A stretch of 64,000 nt of DNA from JAAFIM01 sp964467315 (GCA_964467315.1 CAYXSA010000009.1:1-64000), one strand, 5' to 3'. Counted from the first letter of the stretch, positions 50,191-58,587 are shown. The notes: a model not told the origin generated them from the letters alone. Translations and numbers: made by a program.

Positions 50191-51078
50191 ATGAACCACC
50201 ATTTCGAACATTTAGCCGATAAGTATCGGCGCATTTTTTTCCTCAGCGACGACGATGCAGCCAACATCAATCGCGCAGGCAATGGCATTCGCCTCCAATC
50301 GCAGGCAGCATTTTCAGAACTCTACGCTTGGATAGAGATGCACGAAGAATGGTCGCGCGTTTTCTCCGACAGCGTCGTAGATGCTATCGCAGCGCGAGAA
50401 AATGAAACATGGTTGGATTTCATTCAATGCAATCTATCGGGCGAATACGTCGAACGGCAACAGTCCGCAGCCAAGGAACTCCAAAGCATGGGCGTACCCT
50501 TCGAGGCTTATCTCGCCTATCTCGTCGCCTTGCACGAAATCATAGAAAACGCCTACAAACGGCAAGGTATCGCCGACTTTGAGCTGATACGCTCCTTCAA
50601 AAAAATGGCAGGCATCAGCATTTGTATCGTTATCGAAGCCTACAACGATGTAGCCAACGAGATAATACGGCAGCAAAACGCAGCATTGATGGAGATGTCC
50701 ACGCCCGTTACCCGCCTTTGGGACGGTATCCTATTCCTGCCCCTCGTCGGCATCATCGACTCCAAACGCGCCCAAAGCATCATGGGCGCTATGCTTCAAA
50801 AAATCACCGAAACCAGCTCCCGCGTTTTCATTCTCGATATCAGCGGTATCGCCGTCTTAGATACCGCCATCGCCAATCACTTGGTCAAAATCACAAAAGC
50901 CACCAACCTCATGGGCTGCCGCTGTATCGTGTCGGGCATTTCGGGCGCTGTCGCACAAACACTCGTAGAGCTCGGCGTGCAAACGGACGAAATCGCCACC
51001 ACGGGCAATATGCAAGATGCTCTCGAAAAAGCATTTAAGCGCGCAAAAATAAAAATTTCTTCGGGCAAAAAGCGCTAA
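50191..51078 (+). CDS. RsbR-like stressosome protein (globin-like sensor plus STAS domain)
   Basis: The 295-residue protein has a helical N-terminal domain (about 1-160) like the RsbR/protoglobin sensor (HLADKYRRIFFLSDDDAANI). A linker helix follows (ANEIIRQQNAALMEMSTPVT) and then a STAS domain (about 175-285). The STAS part contains RVFILDISGIAVLDTAIANH and CIVSGISGAVAQTLVELG. In RsbR proteins two threonines near these sites are phosphorylated by RsbT; here the first is a serine (DISG) and the second position is SGISG. Partners such as RsbS, RsbT or RsbX are not adjacent. The next gene may encode its partner or a second sensor. Confidence 0.9.
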   Translation: MNHHFEHLADKYRRIFFLSDDDAANINRAGNGIRLQSQAAFSELYAWIEMHEEWSRVFSDSVVDAIAARENETWLDFIQCNLSGEYVERQQSAAKELQSMGVPFEAYLAYLVALHEIIENAYKRQGIADFELIRSFKKMAGISICIVIEAYNDVANEIIRQQNAALMEMSTPVTRLWDGILFLPLVGIIDSKRAQSIMGAMLQKITETSSRVFILDISGIAVLDTAIANHLVKITKATNLMGCRCIVSGISGAVAQTLVELGVQTDEIATTGNMQDALEKAFKRAKIKISSGKKR

Positions 51079-51083
51079 CTTTG
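51076..51083 (+). promoter_or_regulatory. Possible -7 box overlapping the rsbR-like stop
   Basis: TAACTTTG matches TAnnTTTG and starts at the TAA stop of the preceding gene. No -33 TTG at ideal spacing. Confidence 0.3.
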
Positions 51084-51141
51084 CCCCGTCTTAGTTATTC
51101 CCCTCCCCTTCTCCTACTTTTATTTTTCCCCCTCCTACACA

Positions 51142-51726
51142 ATGGCACAATTCGTATCCTTTCACAAAGACGCAGAGGTCGATGGCGGCACCATCCTCGC
51201 CTTCGTCAACTCCATGAAACGCGGGCAAGATACCCGCTTGGGCATTCTGCAAAAACATAATCTCAACCCGCAGGCAGGCAACTGGTACCCACAGCAGGCT
51301 TGGCTCAATGCCTTCAAAGAAGTCGCCGATACGATGGGCGATATGAACCTCTTCCTCATCGGTAGCGCCATCATCGAAAACGCCAAATTCCCGCCCATGC
51401 GCGGCTTGGAAGAAGCCCTGCGCTCCATCGATATCGCCTATCACATGAACCACCGCCTGCACGGCGAAGTGATGTTCAACCCCAATACGGGCACTATGCT
51501 CGAAGGCATCGGACATTATACCCTCGTTTCCTTCGATGCCAGCAAGCGCCAAGCCGTATATAATTGCGAAAATCCCTACCCCAGCAAGTTCGACGAGGGT
51601 ATTATCTCCGAAATCGTGCGCCGCTTCAAGCCCGCCGATTCCTCCCGCCACGAAGTAAAAATCGACATCACGCAGCCGCGCCGCTCACAAGGCGCAGACT
51701 CCTGCACTTATCTCATTAGCTGGTAG
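51142..51726 (+). CDS. Conserved-type cytosolic protein linked to the stressosome gene, function unknown
   Basis: The 194-residue protein has no signal or membrane span. Recognisable features are FVNSMKRGQDTRLGILQKHN, NWYPQQAWLNAFKEVADTMG, then FPPMRGLEEALRSIDIAYHM and NHRLHGEVMF. I recall uncharacterised proteins with the WYPQQAWLxAF and SIDIAYHMNHR blocks in signalling contexts of cyanobacteria and Bacteroidota, but know no function. A small-molecule sensing fold related to V4R/haem-NO-type domains is possible. It follows the RsbR-like gene by 63 bases in the same direction. Confidence 0.75.
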   Translation: MAQFVSFHKDAEVDGGTILAFVNSMKRGQDTRLGILQKHNLNPQAGNWYPQQAWLNAFKEVADTMGDMNLFLIGSAIIENAKFPPMRGLEEALRSIDIAYHMNHRLHGEVMFNPNTGTMLEGIGHYTLVSFDASKRQAVYNCENPYPSKFDEGIISEIVRRFKPADSSRHEVKIDITQPRRSQGADSCTYLISW

Positions 51727-51751
51727 GCTTTTTTTTGAACTGCTGTTTTTT

Positions 51752-51886
51752 TGGGGCATCCGCCGCCAAAAATGGCGGCGGCGCTACGCTACGGGTTCGC
51801 TATTCGCTCATACCTTCGCAGAAGCCGCAATAAATTGCGGCTCTACTCGGTACTGCGGCGCTACGCGCCGCAGCCCTCCGCATCGC
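51752..51886 (+). repeat. Degenerate R1-like element, copy 22
   Basis: A T run is followed by GGCATCC, hairpin GCCGCC-AAAAAT-GGCGGC, GTTCGCTATTCGC, cargo palindromes (GCCGCAATAAATTGCGGC; CTGCGGCGC-TACG-CGCCGCAG) and CCCTCCGCATCGC. Order and spacing match R1, but P1 and P3 are poorly paired. Confidence 0.4.
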
Positions 51887-51932
51887 TATGCCAAAAGTCC
51901 CAGCCTTCAAGCCTATCCTCTCTTTCTCTTAT

Positions 51933-53165
51933 ATGAGCGACTTAGCCATCAGCATTCAGAACCTCAGCAAAATGTACCGACTCGGCGGCATCGCCTCGGG
52001 CAGCCTGCGCGATACGATAACCTCCGCTTTCAACGCCTTGCGCGGACGCACTGCCCCCGCACAAGAGTTCTGGGCACTCAAAGACCTTAATTTCGATATC
52101 CCACGCGGCGAAGCCTTAGGCATCGTCGGACGCAATGGCGCAGGCAAATCCACCCTGCTCAAAGTCCTCTCGCGCATCACCGAACCCACTACAGGACGCA
52201 TCAAATTATTCGGGCGCGTTACCTCCTTGCTCGAAGTCGGCACAGGCTTTCACCCCGAACTCACGGGGCGCGAAAACGTTTTCCTCAATGGCTCCATTCT
52301 CGGTATGCGCGGAGAGGAAATCCGCCGCAAATTTGACGAGATAGTCGCCTTTTCGGGTGTAGAAAAATTTATCGATACTCCCGTAAAACACTACTCTTCG
52401 GGTATGTACGTGCGGCTTGCCTTTGCCGTTGCCGCACACTTGGAAGCCGAAATTTTGATTATCGACGAGGTGCTCGCCGTCGGCGATGCCGAATTTCAAC
52501 GCAAGTGCTTAGGCAAGATGAACGAGGTCGCCAAAAGTGGGCGCACTGTCCTATTCGTCAGCCATAATATGGGCGCAGTGCGCTCCCTCTGCTCCTCTTG
52601 CTGCCTTATCCAACAGGGTAAAATCATACTCGCAGGCAAGCCCGAAGAGGTCATACAAGCCTACTACCTCAATAATCTCGACGAAGAAGCCAGCTTCCGC
52701 CGCCCCATCACCAAGTACCACAATACAAAATTAAGCCTACGCCCTACCCAGCTCACTACTATAGTAAACGGCGAAGCAAACGGCTATATGCAGGTAGGCG
52801 ATACGCTGGCTTTCGATGTAGAATTTGAAGCCGACGAGCCGACGCAGGAGATTTATATTAGCGTACTCCTGTCCTCGACCACCTACGGCGAGTTTATGCT
52901 CTCTTCGACCTATTTTTTGCCTACTTTCCGACTGCCGCAGCCCGAAAATAAGGGTTGTGTACGCGTCGACTTTGGCGCTTTGCCGCTTATCGCAGGGCAG
53001 TTTACCGCCTCCTTTTGGGTCGGTAGCCAAGTGCAAAACGTCGAACATCTGCCCGAAGCGCTCATGTTTGAGGTGCAAGAAAAAAACATCTGGGACAGCC
53101 TCAATAATCCGCCCCGAGTCTGCCCCATGTGGTGGGAAACCCAATTTCATTGGCGCTCCAGCTAA
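51933..53165 (+). CDS. Wzt-type polysaccharide ABC transporter ATP-binding protein
   Basis: The 410-residue protein has the ABC ATPase domain (about 1-250). The Walker A is GRNGAGKST at 66-74, the short signature HYSSGM at 153-158, Walker B ILIIDE at 174-179 and the switch histidine near 211 (FVSHNMG). The N-terminal SLRDTITSAF segment and the C-terminal beta domain (about 285-410) match Wzt/RfbE proteins, where the C-domain recognises the modified end of an O-antigen or teichoic-type chain. No permease gene is adjacent in this window. The ATG at 51933 is preferred over one 45 bases upstream. Confidence 0.92.
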   Translation: MSDLAISIQNLSKMYRLGGIASGSLRDTITSAFNALRGRTAPAQEFWALKDLNFDIPRGEALGIVGRNGAGKSTLLKVLSRITEPTTGRIKLFGRVTSLLEVGTGFHPELTGRENVFLNGSILGMRGEEIRRKFDEIVAFSGVEKFIDTPVKHYSSGMYVRLAFAVAAHLEAEILIIDEVLAVGDAEFQRKCLGKMNEVAKSGRTVLFVSHNMGAVRSLCSSCCLIQQGKIILAGKPEEVIQAYYLNNLDEEASFRRPITKYHNTKLSLRPTQLTTIVNGEANGYMQVGDTLAFDVEFEADEPTQEIYISVLLSSTTYGEFMLSSTYFLPTFRLPQPENKGCVRVDFGALPLIAGQFTASFWVGSQVQNVEHLPEALMFEVQEKNIWDSLNNPPRVCPMWWETQFHWRSS

Positions 53166-53205
53166 TCCAATCGGAAGCTATCCACACATCATTTCTCAAT
53201 ACGAT

Positions 53206-53238
53206 AGTACCACTGCCGCCGCAAGGCGACATGATACC
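53206..53238. repeat. R2 hairpin repeat, copy 4 (short)
   Basis: AGTACCACTGCCGCC-GCAA-GGCGACATGATACC lies between the ABC ATPase gene and the next gene; the stem has one lost pair and one flank is missing. Confidence 0.65.
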
Positions 53239-53288
53239 AGCGACGCAAACGAAGTGAGCGGCGCAGCACCTATACACCAAGTCAACAT

Positions 53289-54245
53289 ATGAGTTTCCTA
53301 AAAAAGGGCTTGCGGCGGCTATTTCCTGTTACCATCACGGAGCGCGACGTAGACCAAATCCAAGACCATCTACAGCGGCAAAACCGCGCCTTAGACGCAC
53401 AACTGCACTTGCAGGCGCGTACCCTCCTAAATCAGCAGGCGCAAAATCGAACAGCCTTATTGCAGAATATACGCCAAGCCGAATTTAAGGTATATTCGCA
53501 ATGGGGCGACGATGGGATTATACAGTTTTTGGTACGCGAAACCCGCATACAAGCGCAAGAAGAGCGTTTTATAGAATTTGGGGTGCAGGACTACACGGAA
53601 TCCAATACCCGCTTTTTGCTGACTTTTAGCAACTGGCGCGGCTTGGTGATGGACGGCGGGCAGCAGCACATCGATTACATACAGCAAGACGAAATACATT
53701 GGAGATACGACCTACGGGCGGCTTGCGAGTTTATCACCCGCGAGAACGTCAACGACCTATTTAGAAAGTACGGCTTTGTGGGCGATATTGGGCTCTTGCA
53801 TATCGACATCGACGGCAACGACTATTGGGTCTGGCAGGCTGTAGATAGCGTCAATCCTGTCATCGTCGTGATGGAGTACAACGCCCTTTGGGGTGCGGAA
53901 AACTGTTGGACAGTGCCCTATAAATCGGACTTTTTTAGAGGCTCGGCGCACTACAGCCACCAATACTACGGCGCTTCGCTCAATGCCTTATGCGGCTTGG
54001 CAAAGGAGCGCGGTTATGCTTTCGTGGGCTGCAATAGCAACGGCAATAACGCCTACTTTGTGCGGCGCGACCGCTTGGGCGATTTGCGCGAACTGACAGC
54101 AGCGGAAGGGTTCGTTATGTCGCGCTTTCGCGATACCCGCGACCAAGCGGGCAATCTCAACTTCCTTTCAGGCGAGGCGCGCTACGAGGTGATGCGCGGT
54201 ATGCCCGTCGTAGACACCCGCACAGGCAAGGAAACGACAATATGA
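53289..54245 (+). CDS. FkbM-like or related protein associated with surface polysaccharide genes
   Basis: The 318-residue protein has a helical, Gln-rich N-terminus (QDHLQRQNRALDAQLHLQAR). A Rossmann-like core follows: QWGDDGIIQFLVRE, RFIEFGVQDYTESNTRFLLT, RGLVMDGGQQHIDYI, and GDIGLLHIDIDGNDYWVWQA. The FxEFGV and IDIDGND blocks are arranged like the SAM-binding motifs of FkbM-type methyltransferases, but the glycine-rich loop is unusual. The place after a Wzt ATPase suggests modification of an exported glycan. Enzyme activity is not proven. The stop codon overlaps the first heptamer unit. Confidence 0.75.
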   Translation: MSFLKKGLRRLFPVTITERDVDQIQDHLQRQNRALDAQLHLQARTLLNQQAQNRTALLQNIRQAEFKVYSQWGDDGIIQFLVRETRIQAQEERFIEFGVQDYTESNTRFLLTFSNWRGLVMDGGQQHIDYIQQDEIHWRYDLRAACEFITRENVNDLFRKYGFVGDIGLLHIDIDGNDYWVWQAVDSVNPVIVVMEYNALWGAENCWTVPYKSDFFRGSAHYSHQYYGASLNALCGLAKERGYAFVGCNSNGNNAYFVRRDRLGDLRELTAAEGFVMSRFRDTRDQAGNLNFLSGEARYEVMRGMPVVDTRTGKETTI

Positions 54246-54353
54246 GTTACGAGTTACGAGTTACGAGTTACGAGTTACGAATTTTGTGCATAAGACATTG
54301 ATAGTCAAGTATATACATAAAGCACAATCGTAACTCGTAACTCGTCATTCGTA
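54244..54353. repeat. R3 heptamer array, GAGTTAC type with full core
   Basis: About five GAGTTAC units are followed by the core (inverted relative to 47897: TTGTGCATAA, CATTGATAGTCAAG, ATACATAAAGC) and then CGTAACT and CGTCATT units. The right array mixes two different heptamer types. Confidence 0.82.
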
Positions 54354-54370
54354 GCGCGGCTTGCCGCGCC

Positions 54371-54503
54371 GCGTGAGGGATAGCAGTGGAAGCGCCGAAA
54401 TGAAATGAAGGCGCTGCAACGGATAGCCCGACCGCCGCCCCCCGCGCCAACAGCGTGGGGGCGACCGCCGTAGGCGGGCGGGGGGCAGAGCGGCGGGCAC
54501 GCC
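54371..54503 (-). repeat. R1 structured element, copy 23 (class A)
   Basis: P1 and P3 are intact. P2 has outer arms CCGCCG/CGGCGG and inner CCCCCCGC/GCGGGGGG palindromes. It lies between the R3 array and the toxin-antitoxin promoter. Confidence 0.83.
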
Positions 54504-54552
54504 CAAACAAGATAATGTATGGTTATTTTTATGCTGTCAAAATAAAAAATCG

Positions 54553-54560
54553 TATCTTTG
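54553..54560 (+). promoter_or_regulatory. Candidate -7 box of the toxin-antitoxin pair
   Basis: TATCTTTG matches TAnnTTTG and lies 35 bases before the first ATG; the -33 region is AT-rich without a clear TTG. Confidence 0.45.
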
Positions 54561-54595
54561 TGTGGATAATTTTTTCACTCAAAACGCTCATAACT

Positions 54596-55108
54596 ATGTG
54601 CCCAATAGACGCGCCTTATGCTTATGTGCAGCAAATTTCGGCGAACCACGCTATATTTACGCAGGGCTTTCATCAAGCCGACAAGCAACAAACTAAGCAA
54701 GAACAAAACCAAGCGCTTTTAAAATTTTTAAGCGAGCTATTGCACGCAATCAATTCAGAACTTTACCCTCAAGCACTAAAAGCAGTAGATTTTTTGACGG
54801 AAAAAGAAGCAGAAACGCTAAAAGCACAAATGCCTTCCGTTCAAAATTTACAAAAAATGAAGCAAGAAATAGAGACTGATTTGCAGAAAAACCTCATAGC
54901 TGTTGAGCGGGAATTGTTGCAAAATCTACTCAAATTCACCGAAAACAACCTACAATTTGTGGAGGAGCTCGAAACAATAGCTCAAGCACTTAGCGAAGAA
55001 GAAAGCGCCGCCGAAATAGAAAACGCCGAAAAAATAATTGCTCAAAACCGCGCCGACGGAAGCCCTCGCATAAAAGGCTGGGATAATATCGCTAAGCTTT
55101 TTGATTAG
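54596..55108 (+). CDS. Probable antitoxin-type helical protein upstream of a RelE-like toxin
   Basis: The 170-residue protein is almost entirely helical and charged (FLSELLHAINSELYPQALKA, NLLKFTENNLQFVEELETIA). There is no obvious DNA-binding ribbon or helix-turn-helix. It ends GSPRIKGWDNIAKLFD, a short C-terminal peptide that could wrap a toxin. It is larger than common RelB/Phd antitoxins. It is placed as the first gene of a pair, 8 bases before a RelE-like gene, which is the main reason for calling it an antitoxin. Confidence 0.6.
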   Translation: MCPIDAPYAYVQQISANHAIFTQGFHQADKQQTKQEQNQALLKFLSELLHAINSELYPQALKAVDFLTEKEAETLKAQMPSVQNLQKMKQEIETDLQKNLIAVERELLQNLLKFTENNLQFVEELETIAQALSEEESAAEIENAEKIIAQNRADGSPRIKGWDNIAKLFD

Positions 55109-55116
55109 TTGTAGGC

Positions 55117-55461
55117 ATGGAATACCGAATGGAAATAGACCCTACTTTCGCCAAAAGTTTGGAAAAAATAAAAGAAGCTCAAACAAAAGAGCTGCTAAAA
55201 GAGCAATTATTGCTTTTGCAAAAAGACCCTTTTCGCGGAAAGCAGCTATCGGGTAACCTTAATGGTATTTATAGCCTGGGCTTTGGCTCGCGCCCACAAT
55301 GGCGAATTTCTTATCTGTTGGAAGCTTGCCCCATTTGCAAGCAAAACCTGCCCAACCGCCATTCTTGTTCTTGCGATATACCAAACGAAGAGGCTTCGCC
55401 TTGTGTGGCAACAATCTATGTGCTTGATTTCAAAAAGCGCGAAGACGCATACAAAAAATAA
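55117..55461 (+). CDS. RelE/ParE-superfamily toxin with a cysteine-rich insertion
   Basis: The 114-residue protein follows the RelE/YafQ pattern: a helix pair (FAKSLEKIKEAQTKELLKEQ), DPFRGKQLSGNLNGIYSLGF, QWRISYLLE, and a last strand ATIYVLDFKKREDAY. Between the third and fourth strands lies an unusual insertion with Cys71, 74, 84, 86 and 96 (CPICKQ... HSCSCDIPNE...C), arranged like a small zinc site. Such toxins cut mRNA on the ribosome or poison gyrase. The insertion could regulate it or bind the large antitoxin. A strong terminator follows. Confidence 0.75.
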   Translation: MEYRMEIDPTFAKSLEKIKEAQTKELLKEQLLLLQKDPFRGKQLSGNLNGIYSLGFGSRPQWRISYLLEACPICKQNLPNRHSCSCDIPNEEASPCVATIYVLDFKKREDAYKK

Positions 55462-55469
55462 GAGTTTAG

Positions 55470-55506
55470 ACACATAAATACCAACTTAGGCATTTATGTG
55501 TTTTTT
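55470..55506 (+). terminator. Rho-independent terminator of the toxin-antitoxin pair
   Basis: CACATAAAT pairs with ATTTATGTG and is followed by six T. Confidence 0.85.
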
Positions 55507-55540
55507 CTTGCTTAGCTTGCTCAAAACTCGCCCATACCCT

Positions 55541-55570
55541 TTGCGAAACGCCGATTTTATCGTATATTTG
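55541..55570 (+). promoter_or_regulatory. Promoter of adk
   Basis: TTG (55541-55543) and TATATTTG (55563-55570) are spaced by 19 bases, an exact match to the Bacteroidota -33/-7 layout, 41 bases before the ATG. Confidence 0.8.
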
Positions 55571-55611
55571 CGCTGCTAACTTTCTATTAACACCGCATTT
55601 CTATACTTACT

Positions 55612-56196
55612 ATGCTTAATTTAATTCTCTTTGGCGCACCTGGCAGCGGCAAAGGCACGCAATCGCCTTTGCTCGTGGAAAAGTACGGGTTGGTGCATAT
55701 CTCTACGGGCGACCTATTTCGCTACGAAATCAGCAATAATACCCCCTTGGGGCTGGAAGCTAAATCTTATATGAATCAGGGGCAATTGGTGCCCGACAGC
55801 GTTACCATCGGTATGCTGCGCAATAAAGTGGAGATGCACAAAGGTGCTAAAGGCTTTATTTTCGACGGTTTCCCGCGTACTGTAGCGCAGGCTGTAGCCT
55901 TAGACGCGATGCTCGCCGAAATGGGTACAAGCATTGATTTGCTGTTGGAGATGGAGATAACGGACGAAATTATCATCGCACGCATCTTAGAGCGGGGCAA
56001 AAATTCGGGCAGAGCCGACGATTTAGATGAGGCGACCATACAAACCCGCCTGAGCGCTTACCGCCAAGAAACCGTACCCGTAGCCACCCACTATGCCCAA
56101 GCCCAAAAAACCTATAAAGTAGATGGCATCGGCACTGTAGAAGAAATTTTCGAGCGCCTTTGCACAGTCATAGATACCGTATCAGCAACCGCATAA
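55612..56196 (+). CDS. adk: Adenylate kinase
   Basis: The 194-residue enzyme interconverts ATP + AMP and 2 ADP. It has the P-loop GAPGSGKGT at 8-16, the AMP-binding STGDLFR, the FDGFPRT motif, and ERGKNSGRADD in the short LID, with no zinc cysteines. The short LID places it in the small-variant class common in Bacteroidota. It has its own promoter and no co-directional partner. The stop codon is followed one base later by a heptamer array. Confidence 0.97.
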   Translation: MLNLILFGAPGSGKGTQSPLLVEKYGLVHISTGDLFRYEISNNTPLGLEAKSYMNQGQLVPDSVTIGMLRNKVEMHKGAKGFIFDGFPRTVAQAVALDAMLAEMGTSIDLLLEMEITDEIIIARILERGKNSGRADDLDEATIQTRLSAYRQETVPVATHYAQAQKTYKVDGIGTVEEIFERLCTVIDTVSATA

Positions 56197-56197
56197 G

Positions 56198-56353
56198 CGA
56201 GTTACGAGTTACGAGTTACGAGTTACGAAAACGTAGTTTAACGTGAAGCGAATGATAAGCAGTACTTGCTACCACTGCCGCCGCAAGGCGGCATAATACC
56301 TATACATAACGCACAACCTATAAGCACAATCGTAACTCGTAACTCGTAACTCG
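56198..56353. repeat. R3 array enclosing R2 copy 5
   Basis: Four GAGTTAC units, then AAAACGTAGTTTAACGTGAA (compare 22892), then an R2 hairpin at 56261-56305 (AGTACTTGCTACCACTGCCG and its partner GGCGGCATAATACC), then CGTAACT units. The array fills the whole gap between adk and the next gene, touching both stop codons. Confidence 0.8.
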
Positions 56354-57172
56354 CTACCAGCCTTGTTGTTGGACAATCAATTCGGAGAGGTCATAGACCA
56401 TGACGCTATCTTGTTTTTCTTTTTCCTTTAAGCCGTCTTGGAGCATGGTGATGCAGAAGGGGCAGTTGGCGGCGACGATTTGGGGATTTGCGCCCAAGAT
56501 TTCTTCCGTGCGTTCGGTGTTAATACGTTTTTTGTTGATTGCGTCTTCGCGGTAGGGTTCGTCCTCTTTAAACATCTGCGCACCGCCTGCGCCGCAGCAA
56601 AGTCCTGTGGAGCGGCTGCGTTTGAGTTCTACCAAATCGCCGTCTAAGGCTTCGAGTACAGCGCGAGGGGCTTCATAAACGCCATTGCTGCGCCCCAGAT
56701 AGCAAGAATCGTGGTAGGTAATGCGTTTGCCTTTGAAAGTACCGCCGCCTTGCATCTTTAGCTTGCCTTCGTCGATAAGCTGTTGCAAAAATTGCGTATG
56801 GTGCAGCACTTCGTAGTTGCCGCCAAGCGCGGGGTATTCGTTTTTGATGGTATTGAAGCAGTGCGGGCAGGCGGTAACGATTTTTTTGACCTCATAGGTG
56901 TTGAGGGTCATGATATTTTGCTGCGCTTGCATCTGGAAGGTAAATTCATTGCCTGCGCGGCGGGCAGGGTCGCCCGTGCAGTTTTCTTCCTGCCCCAAAA
57001 TAGCAAAGGAAACGCCTGATTCGTGCATAATTTTGGCAAAAGCCACCGTTACGCGCTGTGCACGCTGGTCAAAACTGCCTGCGCAGCCTACCCAAAATAA
57101 AATTTCGGGCTTTTGGTTCTGTGCTTGCAAGTCCGCCATTATCGGAATGCGAAGAGGGGTTTTATTGGACAT
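56354..57172 (-). CDS. (Fe-S)-binding CCG-domain redox protein
   Basis: The 272-residue protein has two CCG cysteine-rich domains. The first has FWVGCAGSFDQR and ACPHCFNT. The second has YHDSCYLGR, GLCCGAGGAQMF and NCPFCITMLQ. The domains resemble HdrB, GlpC and LutA-type subunits, which bind an unusual iron-sulphur cluster and pass electrons in quinone- or disulphide-linked reactions. In Bacteroidota a protein of this size often works beside a second (Fe-S) protein with a membrane span; that partner is not in this window. An ATG at residue 12 is an alternative start. Confidence 0.85.
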   Translation of the reverse strand: MSNKTPLRIPIMADLQAQNQKPEILFWVGCAGSFDQRAQRVTVAFAKIMHESGVSFAILGQEENCTGDPARRAGNEFTFQMQAQQNIMTLNTYEVKKIVTACPHCFNTIKNEYPALGGNYEVLHHTQFLQQLIDEGKLKMQGGGTFKGKRITYHDSCYLGRSNGVYEAPRAVLEALDGDLVELKRSRSTGLCCGAGGAQMFKEDEPYREDAINKKRINTERTEEILGANPQIVAANCPFCITMLQDGLKEKEKQDSVMVYDLSELIVQQQGW

Positions 57173-57290
57173 GGTATTTTTCTATTTTTCGTGTATTGGT
57201 GCTTGGAAAGCCGCAAAAATAACAAAAAATATGGCTTCTTGTTTGTCCGATAAAAATTTACAAAGAGCCTCTCCCCCACCCATACACAAA

Positions 57291-57335
57291 AATACTCGAT
57301 ACCACTGCCGCCCTAAGGCGGCATGATATCTATAC
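57291..57335. repeat. R2 hairpin repeat, copy 6
   Basis: TACTCGATACCACTGCCGCC-CTAA-GGCGGCATGATATCTATAC. The stem is intact; the flank AGTACTTGCTACC is altered to ATACTCGATACC. Confidence 0.7.
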
Positions 57336-57351
57336 AGAAAGCCGAAAAAAA

Positions 57352-58548
57352 TTATCCCTTTTTATGCTGTGCTGTTGTGCTTATTTCGTGCTGCTCGAGC
57401 GTGCGGATAAGCTCCCGCAGGGGCAAAAATTCGGGTGCAGCGCGTAGCACATTCACGCCGCCTGCTGTATGCAATAAAATTTGTTCATTGGCAGCCTGTA
57501 CACGGCGCAGCATAGGGCGTATGGTCTGATAGTATCGATTGAAAAAGGCTATCATATCGGCCACCGTATTGGGTATCTTGTAGCCGTATCTTCCCTGCGG
57601 GCTGGTGATAAGCAAACCCGCATCGCGCAAGGAGGCGATATGCTGGCGCAGTTTTTCTTCAGAGTACCTGCCTGCGGTTTTGCGGCGCATAAACTGCACC
57701 AGCTCGCGGGTACTCACCAAGCGGCTCGCCACTGTTTTGAAAATAAGCAGCAGATATTTGGCGATTTCTACCGTTTCGCGCTTATGTGGGCGCGCATCGT
57801 GGCGCTCGATATAATCGACTACCCCACTCACGGCAATATGTGCTATTTGCCTGTCTGCCCCGTCTGTAATGGTGTTGGTGCTGGCATTTGCCAAAAAAGT
57901 CTGCCGCGAAAAGGGTAAAAACTCCACCGATAGGTGCGCGGACATCAATTCAAACAAAGCCGCCGCCTGCTGGCTCTGATGGCTCGCACAATAAACGCTG
58001 CCCACCGCCTCGCCCAATAAACGCGCCGCCTCTTGTATAGGACAATTTTCGTCCTCCTGCGTGGGCGCAAACTGAAAAAACTTATCCGCCGCAAACAAAT
58101 CCCTTTGCAAACCATGCAAATCTACATACCCGCGCAAAGCCTTACGCAAAGGTTCATGCTCTATCTGGCGAGTATATAGTTCAAAATTGGGCGCAGTACG
58201 CCGCAGCCGCTCAAAAAACAAGCGGCGAAAATAGCGCAAATACCCTTCCTCGCTATCCTCCTCCGCGCCTTGTGCATCGCGGTCTATCACCAAACTCAGC
58301 AGCGCAAACTCCGCCCCCGCGCTGTCGGGCTGTGCACACAATTCGCCCACTGCCCAAGCGAAAGCCGCCGAATCCGTCCCCTCTTGCAAGGCATTCGACC
58401 ATGCTTCGCTCTGCTGCGTGCTGTACTCGCTTAAGGTCTGCCGCTGCGTTGAGCGCACCAACATCGCCGTAAAAATGCGATGCGAAGGCGGCAAAAGCTG
58501 TGTTTGCGCGGGGATATACTCATGCAAGTAAACCAATACTTTTTCCAT
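57352..58548 (-). CDS. Protein of unknown function with C-terminal winged-helix-like region
   Basis: The 398-residue protein is cytosolic. Residues 60-230 are helical, with DRDAQGAEEDSEEGYLRYFR and CPIQEAARLLGEAVGSVY. Residues 255-345 look like a winged helix: KYLLLIFKTVASRLVSTREL, YSEEKLRQHIASLRDAGLLI then TSPQGRYGYKIPN. This suggests DNA or RNA binding. The middle has faint likeness to DUF3800 proteins but the N-terminal acidic motif of that family is missing. It has a clear promoter. The DUF434 gene lies upstream on the same strand. Confidence 0.7.
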   Translation of the reverse strand: MEKVLVYLHEYIPAQTQLLPPSHRIFTAMLVRSTQRQTLSEYSTQQSEAWSNALQEGTDSAAFAWAVGELCAQPDSAGAEFALLSLVIDRDAQGAEEDSEEGYLRYFRRLFFERLRRTAPNFELYTRQIEHEPLRKALRGYVDLHGLQRDLFAADKFFQFAPTQEDENCPIQEAARLLGEAVGSVYCASHQSQQAAALFELMSAHLSVEFLPFSRQTFLANASTNTITDGADRQIAHIAVSGVVDYIERHDARPHKRETVEIAKYLLLIFKTVASRLVSTRELVQFMRRKTAGRYSEEKLRQHIASLRDAGLLITSPQGRYGYKIPNTVADMIAFFNRYYQTIRPMLRRVQAANEQILLHTAGGVNVLRAAPEFLPLRELIRTLEQHEISTTAQHKKG

Positions 58549-58587
58549 AATTCGGCTAAATAGTTGGTGTTTTTTCGTTTATCCCCC

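Noticed and set aside
57352..58548. DUF3800 assignment for the winged-helix gene
   Set aside because: The typical N-terminal DxS motif is absent and the resemblance is limited to a short helical segment.
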